Part shown: positions 35,222-44,421 of the stretch, in pieces
Layout of the letters: each line of letters begins with the position of its first letter
How positions within the stretch are numbered: position 1 is the stretch's first letter
DNA from: Salegentibacter maritimus
GTDB taxonomy: Bacteria > Bacteroidota > Bacteroidia > Flavobacteriales > Flavobacteriaceae
DNA length: 64,000 nt
NCBI RefSeq assembly: GCF_016236915.1
Contig: NZ_JAEHOK010000003.1
Span: 1-64,000, forward strand
Reading direction: 5' to 3'
The notes under the pieces: model-generated
Told to the model about the DNA's origin: nothing
The model's database searches: none
What the model saw: the letters and a program-made list of their open reading frames with translations, nothing else
Translations under genes and position numbers: made by a program

Positions 35222-36148
35222 TTAATAATTTAAACCCCTAAGCAACTCCCGAGCCCCTTTGGCCGGTTTCCAATTAGAACCGGGCTCAAAATAATTCCAA
35301 AGCAAGGCTGAAACTTGCCTTTGTAATTCCCAGGCTTCATTCGTATCGCCCCAGGATTCGTCCTCATTATTTTTTGTGGCTATATAACATACATAATCTC
35401 CCGAAGGGGCATTTACCATAAAAAGCTCTGAACGTGATTTATTTACCATACCCTGTTTTGCCGCAGCCTGCACATAAGGTGGCACCTGGGACAAAGCATA
35501 ATCCTGATAGAAAGAATTACCCAGCAGCCTATACATTTCGTCACTGGCTGCAGCACTTATTAATTTACGCTCTCTAATTTGTTCTAAAATAGAAGCCATT
35601 TCCCTGGGCGTGGTTTGTCCCCAACCATATTTTCCCCAATCTTTATCACGACCTTTTGTTCGTGAGTTTACGCGCGTATGTTCCAGGTTAAGCTCTTCCA
35701 TTAATTCATTGATGGCTTTCCCGCCACCGGCAAGTTCCTGGTTCCATAAGGAAGTGACATTATCGCTATAGCTAATCATTAATGCCACCAGGGTCCTTAA
35801 GTCTGTTCGGGTACTATCTTTATAAAACTGCATTAACCCCGAACCTCCGTAAATACGGTCTTTCGAATACACCAGGCTATCGTTGTAATGTAAATCTCCT
35901 TTTTCAATTTTATCAAAAATCTTTATAAGAATAGGAACTTTCACGATACTTGCTGTTGGGAAAATAGTGTCGGCATTTATCCCAACTTCTTTTCCGGTTT
36001 TCAGGTTTTTCACATATACGCCTGCATCTCCATTGAAATTTTCGATAAGTGTTTCTAATTTCTTTTGAAGTTTTAGATCAGTTTCAGGATTTTGGGAAAA
36101 TCCGAATACGGAAATTATCAAAAAACAAAATACAAGTATCTTTTTCAT
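35222..36148 (-). CDS. Exported serine hydrolase of the class A beta-lactamase fold
   Basis: 308 aa with a signal peptide (about 1-18). The SxxK motif is S67-I-V-K70, SDN is at 128-130, and the KTG-box position reads K232-Q-G. The omega-loop region TRVNSRTKGRD aligns with the segment that carries Glu166 in true class A enzymes, but no Glu is at that place. It is thus more likely a serine hydrolase or penicillin-interactive protein than a working beta-lactamase. It is six bases downstream of kynU on the same strand. Confidence 0.85.
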   Translation of the reverse strand: MKKILVFCFLIISVFGFSQNPETDLKLQKKLETLIENFNGDAGVYVKNLKTGKEVGINADTIFPTASIVKVPILIKIFDKIEKGDLHYNDSLVYSKDRIYGGSGLMQFYKDSTRTDLRTLVALMISYSDNVTSLWNQELAGGGKAINELMEELNLEHTRVNSRTKGRDKDWGKYGWGQTTPREMASILEQIRERKLISAAASDEMYRLLGNSFYQDYALSQVPPYVQAAAKQGMVNKSRSELFMVNAPSGDYVCYIATKNNEDESWGDTNEAWELQRQVSALLWNYFEPGSNWKPAKGARELLRGLNY

Positions 36149-36154
36149 CTTAAT

Positions 36155-37438
36155 TTATTTAGATTTCTCTAGAATTCCCTTTTTAAGAATTTGACCAAAT
36201 TGGTACATATCTTCGAAAGAGCAATAGAAAGGTGCCGGGGCCAGACGAATTACATTGGGTTCCCGCCAGTCGGGAATTACGCCGTTTTTCATTAAATAAT
36301 TGAATAATTCCCTGCCTTCTCCGTGTAAAAACACCGAAAGTTGTGTACCTCGCTCTTCCTGATTTGGAGGTGTAATAATTTCAAAAGTGCTCTCAACTTC
36401 TTTATCAATTTCGTGTAAAACAAACTCGAGGTAGGCCACAATCTTATTTCTTTTTTCTATTAATGCCGGCATTCCTACCTCATCAAACATTTCAAGCGAA
36501 GCTAAATAAGGCGCAAGGGCCAGGACAGGAGCATTAGAGATTTGCCAGGCATCTGCTCCGGGTTCGGGTTGAAATTCAGGCTCCATTAAGAATCTACGTT
36601 CTTTGCTATGGCCCCACCAACCTTCAAAACGAGGAATATCTTTTTGGTTATGATATTTTTCATTAATAAAACAACCGGAAGCATTCCCGGGACCGCTATT
36701 CATATATTTATAACTACACCAGGCGGCAAAATCCACCTCCCAATCGCTTAATTTTAATTCTATATTACCGGCAGCATGAGCAAGATCCCAGCCCACAAAA
36801 GCACCTACTTTATGTCCTGCTTTGGTTATGCTTTCCATTTCCAATACCTGCCCTGTATAATAGTTTACGCCTCCTATAAGCACCAAAGCACACTCCTCTC
36901 CTACTTCATTTATTTTGGAAAGAATATCTTCGGTTCTAAAGTTATTTTCCCCTTCACGCCTTTTAATTTCAACAATAGCATCCCTGGGATCATATCCATG
37001 AAAACGAACCTGACTGGAAATCATATATTGATCGCTGGGAAAAGCTTTTTCTTCACAAATAATCTTGTAACGTTTTCCTTTTGGCCTGTAAAAAGACACC
37101 ATCAACAAATGTAAATTAACCGTAAGGGTGTTCATAACTGTAACCTCAGCAGGTTTCGCACCTACTACTTTAGCCAGCTTCTTTGAAAAACGCTCGTGAT
37201 AATCCCACCAGGGTTTTTCGGCATAAAAATGACCTTCTACGGCGAGATTAGCCCAATCGGTCATAATCTCATCCACATATTTTTTAGCTGATTTAGGTTG
37301 AAGACCAAGCGAATTTCCGGTAAAATAAATCACATTTTTCCCTTCGTGCTGCGGAAAAATAAACTGGTCGCGATATGATGATAGTTTGTCCTGGGAATCC
37401 AGTTCCCGGGCATATTCTAGAGTATTTTGAAATTGCAT
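36155..37438 (-). CDS. kynU: Kynureninase
   Basis: 427 aa from the ATG at 37438 (MQFQNTLEYARELDSQD). A PLP enzyme that cleaves kynurenine or 3-hydroxykynurenine to anthranilate or 3-hydroxyanthranilate plus alanine. Motifs: YFTGNSLGLQPKSA, VMNTLTVNLHLLM, GWDLAHAAGN and the PLP-lysine segment WCSYKYMNSGPG. With kmo at 27 kb it covers two consecutive steps of tryptophan breakdown or de novo NAD synthesis. The serine hydrolase gene follows at six bases. Confidence 0.95.
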   Translation of the reverse strand: MQFQNTLEYARELDSQDKLSSYRDQFIFPQHEGKNVIYFTGNSLGLQPKSAKKYVDEIMTDWANLAVEGHFYAEKPWWDYHERFSKKLAKVVGAKPAEVTVMNTLTVNLHLLMVSFYRPKGKRYKIICEEKAFPSDQYMISSQVRFHGYDPRDAIVEIKRREGENNFRTEDILSKINEVGEECALVLIGGVNYYTGQVLEMESITKAGHKVGAFVGWDLAHAAGNIELKLSDWEVDFAAWCSYKYMNSGPGNASGCFINEKYHNQKDIPRFEGWWGHSKERRFLMEPEFQPEPGADAWQISNAPVLALAPYLASLEMFDEVGMPALIEKRNKIVAYLEFVLHEIDKEVESTFEIITPPNQEERGTQLSVFLHGEGRELFNYLMKNGVIPDWREPNVIRLAPAPFYCSFEDMYQFGQILKKGILEKSK

Positions 37439-37621
37439 GTGTGGTTTTAGTTTTAAGTAAAAATACAATTTCTTGGCAGAAATGCCTGAAGCAAATTACT
37501 TCCTGGCAAGCCTCATAGAGTTAAAAGTTAAATAAGGAGTAATAGCTAATTAGTATTTGTCCTGAAAGCTTTCATATTAAAAACATTAAATTCTCTAAAT
37601 TTGAAAAAAATTAGAATTCCC

Positions 37622-38263
37622 ATGCATTTTCTACCCGAAGCTATAGACGATTATATTTTAGAACATTCAGCTAAAGAACCTGATTTTTTAGCAAAACTAA
37701 ACCGGGAAACCAATCAAAAAGTTTTACAACCCAGGATGTTAAGCGGAAATTACCAGGGTAGAATTCTAAGCTTAATTTCAAAAATAATAGCACCAAAAAC
37801 TATTCTGGAAATAGGAACCTATACCGGCTACTCGGCCTTATGTTTAGCAGAAGGCCTGCGTAAAGATGGACTGTTACACACCATAGACATCAACGAGGAA
37901 TTATACGATTTTCAGCAAAAATATTTTGAGGCTTCAAACTTCAAAAATAATATCAGGCAATATATAGGAGATGCCAGGGAAGTAATTCCTGAAATCAATT
38001 CAACATTCGACCTTGTTTTTATTGATGCCGACAAACCTAATTACCCTGCCTATTTCGACTTAATAATAGACAAAATGAATCCAGGGGGCGTTATTTTATC
38101 AGATAATGTATTGTGGAGTGGCAAAGTTGTAAAGCCGTTAAAAGCCGATGACGAATCTACCCGTGCACTTTTAAAGTACAATAAGATGCTTGCGGAAGAT
38201 GAACGCATAGAAACAGTTATTTTACCGATTCGGGACGGGTTAACCTTAAGCCGACTTAAATAA
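37622..38263 (+). CDS. SAM-dependent O-methyltransferase, class I (CCoAMT-like)
   Basis: 213 aa from ATG 37622 (MHFLPEAIDDYILEHS); a TTG seven codons upstream is less likely. The SAM site is ILEIGTYTGYSALCLAEGL with the acidic end DINEELYDFQ. The metal/catechol motif is FIDADKPNYPAYFD with DNVLWSGKV. This is the Methyltransf_3 family that methylates catechols or caffeoyl-CoA; the bacterial substrate is unknown. The end overlaps the convergent PAP2 gene by eight bases. Confidence 0.92.
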   Translation: MHFLPEAIDDYILEHSAKEPDFLAKLNRETNQKVLQPRMLSGNYQGRILSLISKIIAPKTILEIGTYTGYSALCLAEGLRKDGLLHTIDINEELYDFQQKYFEASNFKNNIRQYIGDAREVIPEINSTFDLVFIDADKPNYPAYFDLIIDKMNPGGVILSDNVLWSGKVVKPLKADDESTRALLKYNKMLAEDERIETVILPIRDGLTLSRLK

Positions 38264-38813
38264 AACGTTTTCCGGAGCGCTGGTAAAGCATAAAAAACAC
38301 CAGGGCAAATATTACTCCTACCGCCGCACCAACAAGTACGTCTCCCGGGTAATGAACCCCTACATAAATTCGGCTTAACATAAACAATAGCGGCCAGATA
38401 AGCACTACCCAAATCCAGGGGTATTTATCTTTTAGTGCCAGTATTAGAAACAGGGCTGCAGCAGTAGAAACCGCAGAATGGCCGGAGAAAAAACTGTAAT
38501 TATCCGGAGTTTGTAAAATTCTAATAATATCTGCAATTTCCGGCTCGTTGTTGGGCCGAAGCCTAAGAAAGAAATTTTTTACAAGATTGGTAAAACCATA
38601 AGTAGAAAGTGCTGTAGCCAACGTAAAAAGGCTGGTGAAAAGCGCTTTTTTCCAATGAAAAGCTACAAAATAAAGCACAAAAAAAGCAATATATAGTGGA
38701 ATCCAGTTTTGGATTGTAGTAACGGTAATCCAAAAATTATCGTAAGATTCGATTCCAAGGCCGTTAAGGTAGATAAACAGCTCTCTATCCCATTGTTCTA
38801 GCTGCTCTAACAT
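38256..38813 (-). CDS. PAP2-family membrane phosphatase
   Basis: 185 aa with five or six membrane segments. The three phosphatase motifs are present: KNFFLRLRPN, FFSGHSAVS and SRIYVGVHYPGDVLVG. Such enzymes dephosphorylate undecaprenyl pyrophosphate, phosphatidate or lipid A at the periplasmic face of the inner membrane; which one is unclear. It lies six bases after tatA on the same strand. Confidence 0.92.
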   Translation of the reverse strand: MLEQLEQWDRELFIYLNGLGIESYDNFWITVTTIQNWIPLYIAFFVLYFVAFHWKKALFTSLFTLATALSTYGFTNLVKNFFLRLRPNNEPEIADIIRILQTPDNYSFFSGHSAVSTAAALFLILALKDKYPWIWVVLIWPLLFMLSRIYVGVHYPGDVLVGAAVGVIFALVFFMLYQRSGKRFI

Positions 38814-38819
38814 TAGTAA

Positions 38820-39101
38820 TTAAAACCTACGTTTAACCGAACCGGTTATTTCATCTATATCTTCTTTCACCTTATCTATTTCACCTTTTACATCGTTAGT
38901 AATGTCGGTATTGATACCTTGCTTATCGGCACTTTTTTGAATTTCAGTTTTAATGTCGTTAGAGGCATTACGAAGCATTTTCATTCCTTTACCCATTCCC
39001 CGGGCTATATCAGGAATTTTATCGGCGCCAAATACCATTACCAAAATAAAAAGGATAAAAGCAATTTCGGCTCCACTAATAAAAAGAGGTATCATATTCA
39101 T
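38820..39101 (-). CDS. tatA: Sec-independent protein translocase TatA/E
   Basis: 93 aa: an N-terminal TM helix (about 5-22, FISGAEIAFILFILVMVFG) with the hinge ADKIPDIARGMGKGMKMLRNASND amphipathic helix, then a charged tail. This is the TatA-type pore component. tatC is not in the window. ATG 39101 or 39095 may be the start. A terminator separates it from the upstream M1 peptidase gene. Confidence 0.93.
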   Translation of the reverse strand: MNMIPLFISGAEIAFILFILVMVFGADKIPDIARGMGKGMKMLRNASNDIKTEIQKSADKQGINTDITNDVKGEIDKVKEDIDEITGSVKRRF

Positions 39102-39133
39102 AGCTTAACAAATATAACGACAAATTTAAGCAT

Positions 39134-39166
39134 AAAAAAAGCCGACTCGTTAAAGTCGGCCTAAAA
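39134..39166 (-). terminator. Terminator after the M1 peptidase gene
   Basis: Stem GCCGACT/AGTCGGC (39141-39147 with 39154-39160), six-base loop; on the minus strand it is followed by a run of seven Ts. Confidence 0.85.
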
Positions 39167-39171
39167 ATGTT

Positions 39172-41481
39172 TTAGTTTGTTAGATTCTCTTTGAATTTCT
39201 CGAACTTATTTGTGGTTTCTTCTTTTGGCCAGGTATTGTTACTTATGTCAACATCGGCCGTTTCAAGCTCGGGATCTACTACAATTTTAATAATTTCTTT
39301 ATCGGCAGCAATGGCTTTTGTTGCTACCTCATCGTTCATTCTCCATAACTGAGCCGGATATTTTTTTAGCGTGGAAGAACTATCGGCATAGGTAAATTCA
39401 ACAATTAATGGCATCGGAATTCCGCCCGGCTTTTCAAAAGTAACCTGGTAGAAATATTTTGGATTTTTTAAACCTGCTCTTTCCGACTCAGAGAAATTAT
39501 CCATTACAAATTCATTTAGGGTTGGAGAATTCTCCAAAACAGATTTTCCTTTTAAATTTTCATCAAATTCCTCGCTATCCTCACTAACTACGTAAATGGC
39601 CTCTATCTCTTCGGGATCAGCTCCATACTGCTCCAAAAATTCTTTCCCTTCTTTAGTAGCCTTATCGGTTACATAAAGTTTTTGAACTTCCTTAATTCCC
39701 ATATCTACATTATGCGTAGTATAGAACCAACCTCTCCAAAACCAATCTAAATCTACGGCTGAAGCATCTTCCATAGTTCTAAAAAAATCTTCGGGAGTTG
39801 GATGCTTAAACATCCATCGCTGGGCAAATGTTTTGTAGGCATAATCAAAAAGCTCGTGCCCCATCACCGTTTCCCTTAAAATATTTAAAGCAGTTGCCGG
39901 TTTTCCGTAGGCATTATTTCCTAACTGATATACATTTTCGGGGTTGCTCATAATGGGCGCAATATATTTCTGATTACCTCTCATATAAGGTACAATCTTA
40001 GAAGGGATTCCCCTTCTAGAGGGATACTGCTCTAGTGAACCAATAGCTTCAGGGTATTTTTTGCCAAACTCCTGTTCTGCCAAAAATTGGCTAAACGTAT
40101 TTAAACCTTCGTCCATCCACCCCCATTGGCGCTCATCACTATTTACAATCATGGGAAAAAAGTTATGGCCAATTTCGTGAATTATTACACTTATCATCCC
40201 AAATTTAGTCCTATCAGAATAATTTCCATCTTCATTTGGGCGCCCATAATTCCAGCAAATCATAGGGTATTCCATTCCCTGGTTTTTTGCATGAACCGAA
40301 ACAGCCTTATGGTAAGGATATTGAAATGTTTGTTTAGAATAAGAAGTAAGCGTACTTGCTACAACCCTGGTAGACCATTTTTCCCATAATGGATTGCCCT
40401 CTTTAGGGTATAAAGAAACGGCCATCACATCTTTGCCAAGTACATCGGTAGCCATCATATCCAGAATAAATTTTCTAGAGGTAGAAAATGCAAAATCCCT
40501 AACCATTTCGGCTTTATATTTCCAGGTTTTGGTTTTAGTGGAAAAAGATTTTTCGGCCTCTACAGCTTCTTCCTGAGTTCTAACAATCACAGGTTTGTCG
40601 TAAGATTTTTTTGCCTGCTTATAACGGCGCATCATCTCTTTGGTATATACTTCATCGCGGTTTTGAAGTTCTCCTGTAGCTTCCATAATATGATCTGCAG
40701 GAACTGTAATATTTACTTCGTAATCTCCAAAAGGAAGGGCAAACTCCCCATCTCCCCAAAACTGCATATTTTGCCAGCCTTCCACATCGTTATAAACCGC
40801 CATTCTTGGAAAGAATTGTGCAATTACATAAGCATTGTTTCCATCTTTAGGGAAATGTTCATACCCGCTTCTAGCACCATCTGTTGTATGTTTATTGATC
40901 TTATACCACCATTTTATATCAAATTCAAAAGATTCACCCGGTTTCAGGGGCTCTTCCAGGTTTATCCTCAACATGGTTTGATTGATGGTAAACTTCAATT
41001 TATCTCCATCCTGACTTAAGTCGGTGATGTTAAAACCACCGTCAAAAGACTCCTGCATATATTCACTTACAAAGCCCTGGGGTGTAGTCACAGGTCGCAT
41101 TACACTGGGATTACGATCTAAACCCGGAGCGTCTTTTTTTCTTATATTTTGGTCTAATTGCACCCATAAATATTCTAATTTATCGGGTGAGTTGTTATAA
41201 TATGTCACCTGAGCCTCTCCATCTAAACGCGTATTTTTATCGTCTAAAACAATCTCCATTTTATAGTCGGCCTGGTTTTGATAATAAGCCTCTCCGGGAG
41301 CACCCGCACCGGTCCTGTATTGATTGGGAGTTGCAAAAGTTTCATGCAGTTGTTTAAACTTGTTATTATTTTCGTGACCTTCCTGTTTGGCTTGTTGCTC
41401 TCTTTCTCCCGAGTCTTGAGCCTGTATACCGCTCACAAAAAGTATTATAAATGCGAAACTTAATAATCGTATATTATTCAT
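39172..41481 (-). CDS. M1-family zinc metallopeptidase (aminopeptidase N-like), exported
   Basis: 769 aa with a signal peptide (about 1-21). Gluzincin motif HEIGH at 435-439 and the third zinc ligand E458 (MDEGLNTF), giving HExxH-18-E. The exopeptidase GAMEN motif is not evident; the equivalent stretch is GMEYPMICWNYGRP. It probably trims peptides in the periplasm or at the surface. DUF6702 and four paralogous exported proteins lie upstream on the same strand, with only 63 bases to the first. Confidence 0.92.
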   Translation of the reverse strand: MNNIRLLSFAFIILFVSGIQAQDSGEREQQAKQEGHENNNKFKQLHETFATPNQYRTGAGAPGEAYYQNQADYKMEIVLDDKNTRLDGEAQVTYYNNSPDKLEYLWVQLDQNIRKKDAPGLDRNPSVMRPVTTPQGFVSEYMQESFDGGFNITDLSQDGDKLKFTINQTMLRINLEEPLKPGESFEFDIKWWYKINKHTTDGARSGYEHFPKDGNNAYVIAQFFPRMAVYNDVEGWQNMQFWGDGEFALPFGDYEVNITVPADHIMEATGELQNRDEVYTKEMMRRYKQAKKSYDKPVIVRTQEEAVEAEKSFSTKTKTWKYKAEMVRDFAFSTSRKFILDMMATDVLGKDVMAVSLYPKEGNPLWEKWSTRVVASTLTSYSKQTFQYPYHKAVSVHAKNQGMEYPMICWNYGRPNEDGNYSDRTKFGMISVIIHEIGHNFFPMIVNSDERQWGWMDEGLNTFSQFLAEQEFGKKYPEAIGSLEQYPSRRGIPSKIVPYMRGNQKYIAPIMSNPENVYQLGNNAYGKPATALNILRETVMGHELFDYAYKTFAQRWMFKHPTPEDFFRTMEDASAVDLDWFWRGWFYTTHNVDMGIKEVQKLYVTDKATKEGKEFLEQYGADPEEIEAIYVVSEDSEEFDENLKGKSVLENSPTLNEFVMDNFSESERAGLKNPKYFYQVTFEKPGGIPMPLIVEFTYADSSSTLKKYPAQLWRMNDEVATKAIAADKEIIKIVVDPELETADVDISNNTWPKEETTNKFEKFKENLTN

Positions 41482-41544
41482 TAATGCTTGGTTTGTTTTA
41501 AGGATTTTTAAAAGTAAAAATAATTTCTAGGCTTTTGCGGTAAT

Positions 41545-42048
41545 TTAAGGAAAACTAAGTTTTTCAGTTTCTTGCTGTCGCATAAGCAGTAAACTTTTAG
41601 TTTTATCGTTCACTTTTACGTGTACTATATTTTTTTGATCATCAAATAAATCTGTTAATATGCTATTGGTTACTTCAATATTATTGAAAGGAGTAACATT
41701 TTCAACTTCAATATATAGTATCAATTGATCGGCATCGTATTCTTTTCCCAAATAATTTAGCTGAAGTTCTTCGCCATGTACCCGAAGCTTTAATTTTTGC
41801 TGAAGATATTTTGAAATATTCCCGGCAATTGCACCTTCTTCAGCTTCTTCTGAAAGCTGAAGCTTTGCGCCATAGCGTTGGTTTAAAACATTCTGGAAAT
41901 CGTCTATAAAAACCCGGGTAATAATTTGAAGGCTTTGCTGTTGCCTATTATATTCAATCTCGGTAACGCTTAGATAAAACTCATGGGCTCCAGATTTGAA
42001 ACCTGAAAGCAAAAAAAAGCTGGCCAAGATTAGGCTTATTTTTCTCAT
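41545..42048 (-). CDS. DUF6702-type exported protein
   Basis: 167 aa with a signal peptide (about 1-21, ending SGA-HEF or nearby). The mature start HEFYLSVTEIEYNRQQQSLQIITRVFIDDFQNVL matches DUF6702, a flavobacterial family typically next to M1 peptidases, as here. Role unknown. Same strand and short gaps suggest co-transcription with the flanking genes. Confidence 0.8.
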   Translation of the reverse strand: MRKISLILASFFLLSGFKSGAHEFYLSVTEIEYNRQQQSLQIITRVFIDDFQNVLNQRYGAKLQLSEEAEEGAIAGNISKYLQQKLKLRVHGEELQLNYLGKEYDADQLILYIEVENVTPFNNIEVTNSILTDLFDDQKNIVHVKVNDKTKSLLLMRQQETEKLSFP

Positions 42049-42073
42049 TATTTTTTCCAGTTAGGTGCAAATT

Positions 42074-42874
42074 TCAATCCAAAACCTTCAGTGCCTTATA
42101 TTCTGCAGCTTTAGATTGAAAAAACTCGTATAGTTCTAGAGGATTATTTAGTAGAACCTTTAGATCATAATTCTCGGCACAATAATACGCAAAATTCATT
42201 ATCTCCCTTTCCGGAATTTTAAAGTCTGTTATAAAGGTTTCTTCAGAAATAAGATACACTGCTTTTTCAACCACGGACCTGAATTCATATTTTTCTTTTC
42301 GCGCCTTTAGGTGAGCTGTTCTACCACTAATACCATTTATAATAGGGTCTAATGGAATTGTTCCGGTTAACACACCTAAAACACTAAGTCTAGATCCTCC
42401 CGCCCCAGTAGTAGCGGTGAATAATTGCCTATCTACCTGAGACGGCGGCGGCTTCCTCGCCATAGGCGCATTTAAATCGAACTTATTAAAGGTCTCGATT
42501 CCCTCAATATCTTTTGCCAGGTTCCCGGATAGCTTATGAAGTTTCACTTCCTCTAATTCCGTAAAATCTTCCACGAGTTTAATGGTGAAATTGTTTTGCT
42601 GAAGTTTTTCAAGACTTACTACAATCCTTTCCTTTTTATATTGAACCGAAGAAAAGACTAAAGTATCGCCTACACTGACTTCTACTGAAAAACGCCCTGA
42701 AAGTTCACTTACCCCTCCTTTTTTTCGACTAATATTTATGATGTGCACCGGTGAATTTAGAGGTTCTTCAGTAATAATTTGACCAGATAATACCTTTATT
42801 TCTTGAGAAAAGCCTTCACTGAAAATTAGCAGAACGGCCAATAGAATTATTAAATTAATCCTGGGTAAATTCAT
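42074..42874 (-). CDS. Carboxypeptidase-regulatory-like domain protein, paralogue 4
   Basis: 266 aa with a signal peptide. Residues 25-110 form a CarboxypepD_reg-like beta sandwich (SGQIITEEPLNSPVHIINISRKKGGVSELSG; FSVEVSVGDTLVFSSVQYKK). A shared block TELEEVKLHKLSGNLAKDIEGIETF and a helical tail with ...FYxxNLKI-type sequence follow. It overlaps the preceding paralogue by 20 bases. No enzyme motif. Such sandwiches are used in surface and outer-membrane proteins of Bacteroidota. Confidence 0.8.
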   Translation of the reverse strand: MNLPRINLIILLAVLLIFSEGFSQEIKVLSGQIITEEPLNSPVHIINISRKKGGVSELSGRFSVEVSVGDTLVFSSVQYKKERIVVSLEKLQQNNFTIKLVEDFTELEEVKLHKLSGNLAKDIEGIETFNKFDLNAPMARKPPPSQVDRQLFTATTGAGGSRLSVLGVLTGTIPLDPIINGISGRTAHLKARKEKYEFRSVVEKAVYLISEETFITDFKIPEREIMNFAYYCAENYDLKVLLNNPLELYEFFQSKAAEYKALKVLD

Positions 42875-43601
42875 TATATTCAGCGATCATTCCTTTAACG
42901 AATTCCATTAAAATTAATGGATAATTTTTGTTGACTAATTCCTTAAAATTTGGTTTCTGGCTGCAGTAGTAGAGAAAATCCATGATTTTGTTTTCCTTTA
43001 ATTTAAGGGTTTCAGTATAAAATTCATCTGGCATCAATTCCCTGGCTTTAGAAACAAGGGCGCTTAACTTAGAGTTTTTAATAGCTTTTTCATACATTTT
43101 CTTTTGGCCCGAAATAATTCCGTAGAGTGTTCCCACAGGATCATCAGGCCTGGTAATTGCAAAGAGTTTTCGCTCTTCTATAATTAGAGGTTCTTTATCT
43201 GAAAGTACAAAACCAATAATTCTTGGGTCAAAAGTTTCAATGCCTTCAATATCTTTAGAGAGATTTCCACTAAATTCATGTAACCTCACCTCCTCTAATT
43301 CGGTAAGCTCTTTTTTCAATTCGACTTCCAAAACTCCGGATTCTAAAATTTCTGGAGTAACCAATATTTCTTTTTTTTGAAATTGCACCGAAGAAAACAA
43401 TAAAAGATCCTGCTCCTTCACCTCTATTGCAAACACAGCATTTGCATCGCTAACTGTTCCTTTTTCTGCTTTAACATTTATAATATGAATGGGCGCTTCA
43501 ATAGAATCGGCCAGGATCTTTCCTTTTAGAATTATTCTTTCCTGAGAAAATAATTGAGAAGAAGCAAACAGTAGAGAAATAAGAAAAAAGCTTTTTCTCA
43601 T
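42855..43601 (-). CDS. Carboxypeptidase-regulatory-like domain protein, paralogue 3
   Basis: 248 aa, signal peptide (about 1-19). Sandwich domain with LADSIEAPIHIINVKAEKG and FSSVQFQKKEILV, then TELEEVRLHEFSGNLSKDIEGIETF, and a helical tail ending LMEFVKGMIAEYNEF. The middle linker differs from the neighbours and lacks their Pro-rich insert. It lies one base from paralogue 2. Confidence 0.8.
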   Translation of the reverse strand: MRKSFFLISLLFASSQLFSQERIILKGKILADSIEAPIHIINVKAEKGTVSDANAVFAIEVKEQDLLLFSSVQFQKKEILVTPEILESGVLEVELKKELTELEEVRLHEFSGNLSKDIEGIETFDPRIIGFVLSDKEPLIIEERKLFAITRPDDPVGTLYGIISGQKKMYEKAIKNSKLSALVSKARELMPDEFYTETLKLKENKIMDFLYYCSQKPNFKELVNKNYPLILMEFVKGMIAEYNEFTQD

Positions 43602-44372
43602 TTAATCAGCAATAAATTTGCGATAAGCTTCGCTTTTATTCTCTAAAAACACTACCAGTTCCAGAGCGTGTTCTTCTTTTAGTAAGTTTTCCCGAAAACC
43701 ATTATCAAAAACATAGGTGAGGAAAATCATGATATGTTCGGCATCAATTTTCAAATGATTGGTAAAAAAGTAATCATCAAACCTATAGCGTAAACTGTTC
43801 ACTATTTCTCTTTCTCCCTTTTTTTGGGGAGCCACAGATTTGCCCAACGAACCAAAATTAGGCTTCCCAATAACCAAACCCACCAGGCCTAAAATATTAG
43901 CTCCACCCGGTGCCTGAGCTTGGCTGGCATTAAAAGCTGCATTTGGCGTTCCCCTGGGTGCCAGGCTGCGTGGGGCCGGCGGCACTTTAATAATAGGCAT
44001 ATCAATAACTTCAATATTGGCAATATCCTGTTTAAGATTTCCGCTTAAATTATGAAGCCTTACCTGTTCTAACTCGGTTAGTGCCGGTAATAGTTCAACT
44101 TTTAAAGTTTTTTGATTTAGTATTTGAGAAGTAATCACAACTTCTTTTTGCTGAAATTGTACTGAAGAAAAAAGCAGTAAATCCTTTTCTTTAGCTTCAA
44201 TGGTAAAATTCCCTGATTTATCGCTTAGCGTTCCTTTTTCCAGGGTTACATTTATAATATGAATGGGTGCTTCAATACTATCGGCTTTAATTTTACCGGT
44301 AACAAGTGTGGTTTCCTGCGCACTTACGGTAAAAATGCAGCAAAAGCTTAAGATTGGTAAAAGATATTTCAT
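43602..44372 (-). CDS. Carboxypeptidase-regulatory-like domain protein, paralogue 2
   Basis: 256 aa, signal peptide (about 1-18). Sandwich IKADSIEAPIHIINVTLEKG and FSSVQFQQKEVVI is almost the same as in paralogue 3, then TELEQVRLHNLSGNLKQDIANIEV. A Pro/Ala/Gly-rich linker (KVPPAPRSLAPRG region) leads to the helical tail. The high likeness to paralogue 3 points to a recent tandem duplication. Confidence 0.8.
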   Translation of the reverse strand: MKYLLPILSFCCIFTVSAQETTLVTGKIKADSIEAPIHIINVTLEKGTLSDKSGNFTIEAKEKDLLLFSSVQFQQKEVVITSQILNQKTLKVELLPALTELEQVRLHNLSGNLKQDIANIEVIDMPIIKVPPAPRSLAPRGTPNAAFNASQAQAPGGANILGLVGLVIGKPNFGSLGKSVAPQKKGEREIVNSLRYRFDDYFFTNHLKIDAEHIMIFLTYVFDNGFRENLLKEEHALELVVFLENKSEAYRKFIAD

Positions 44373-44421
44373 TTGTTGATGTTGATGATAAGTTTTTATT
44401 GATTGATGCAGTTTTTAAAAG

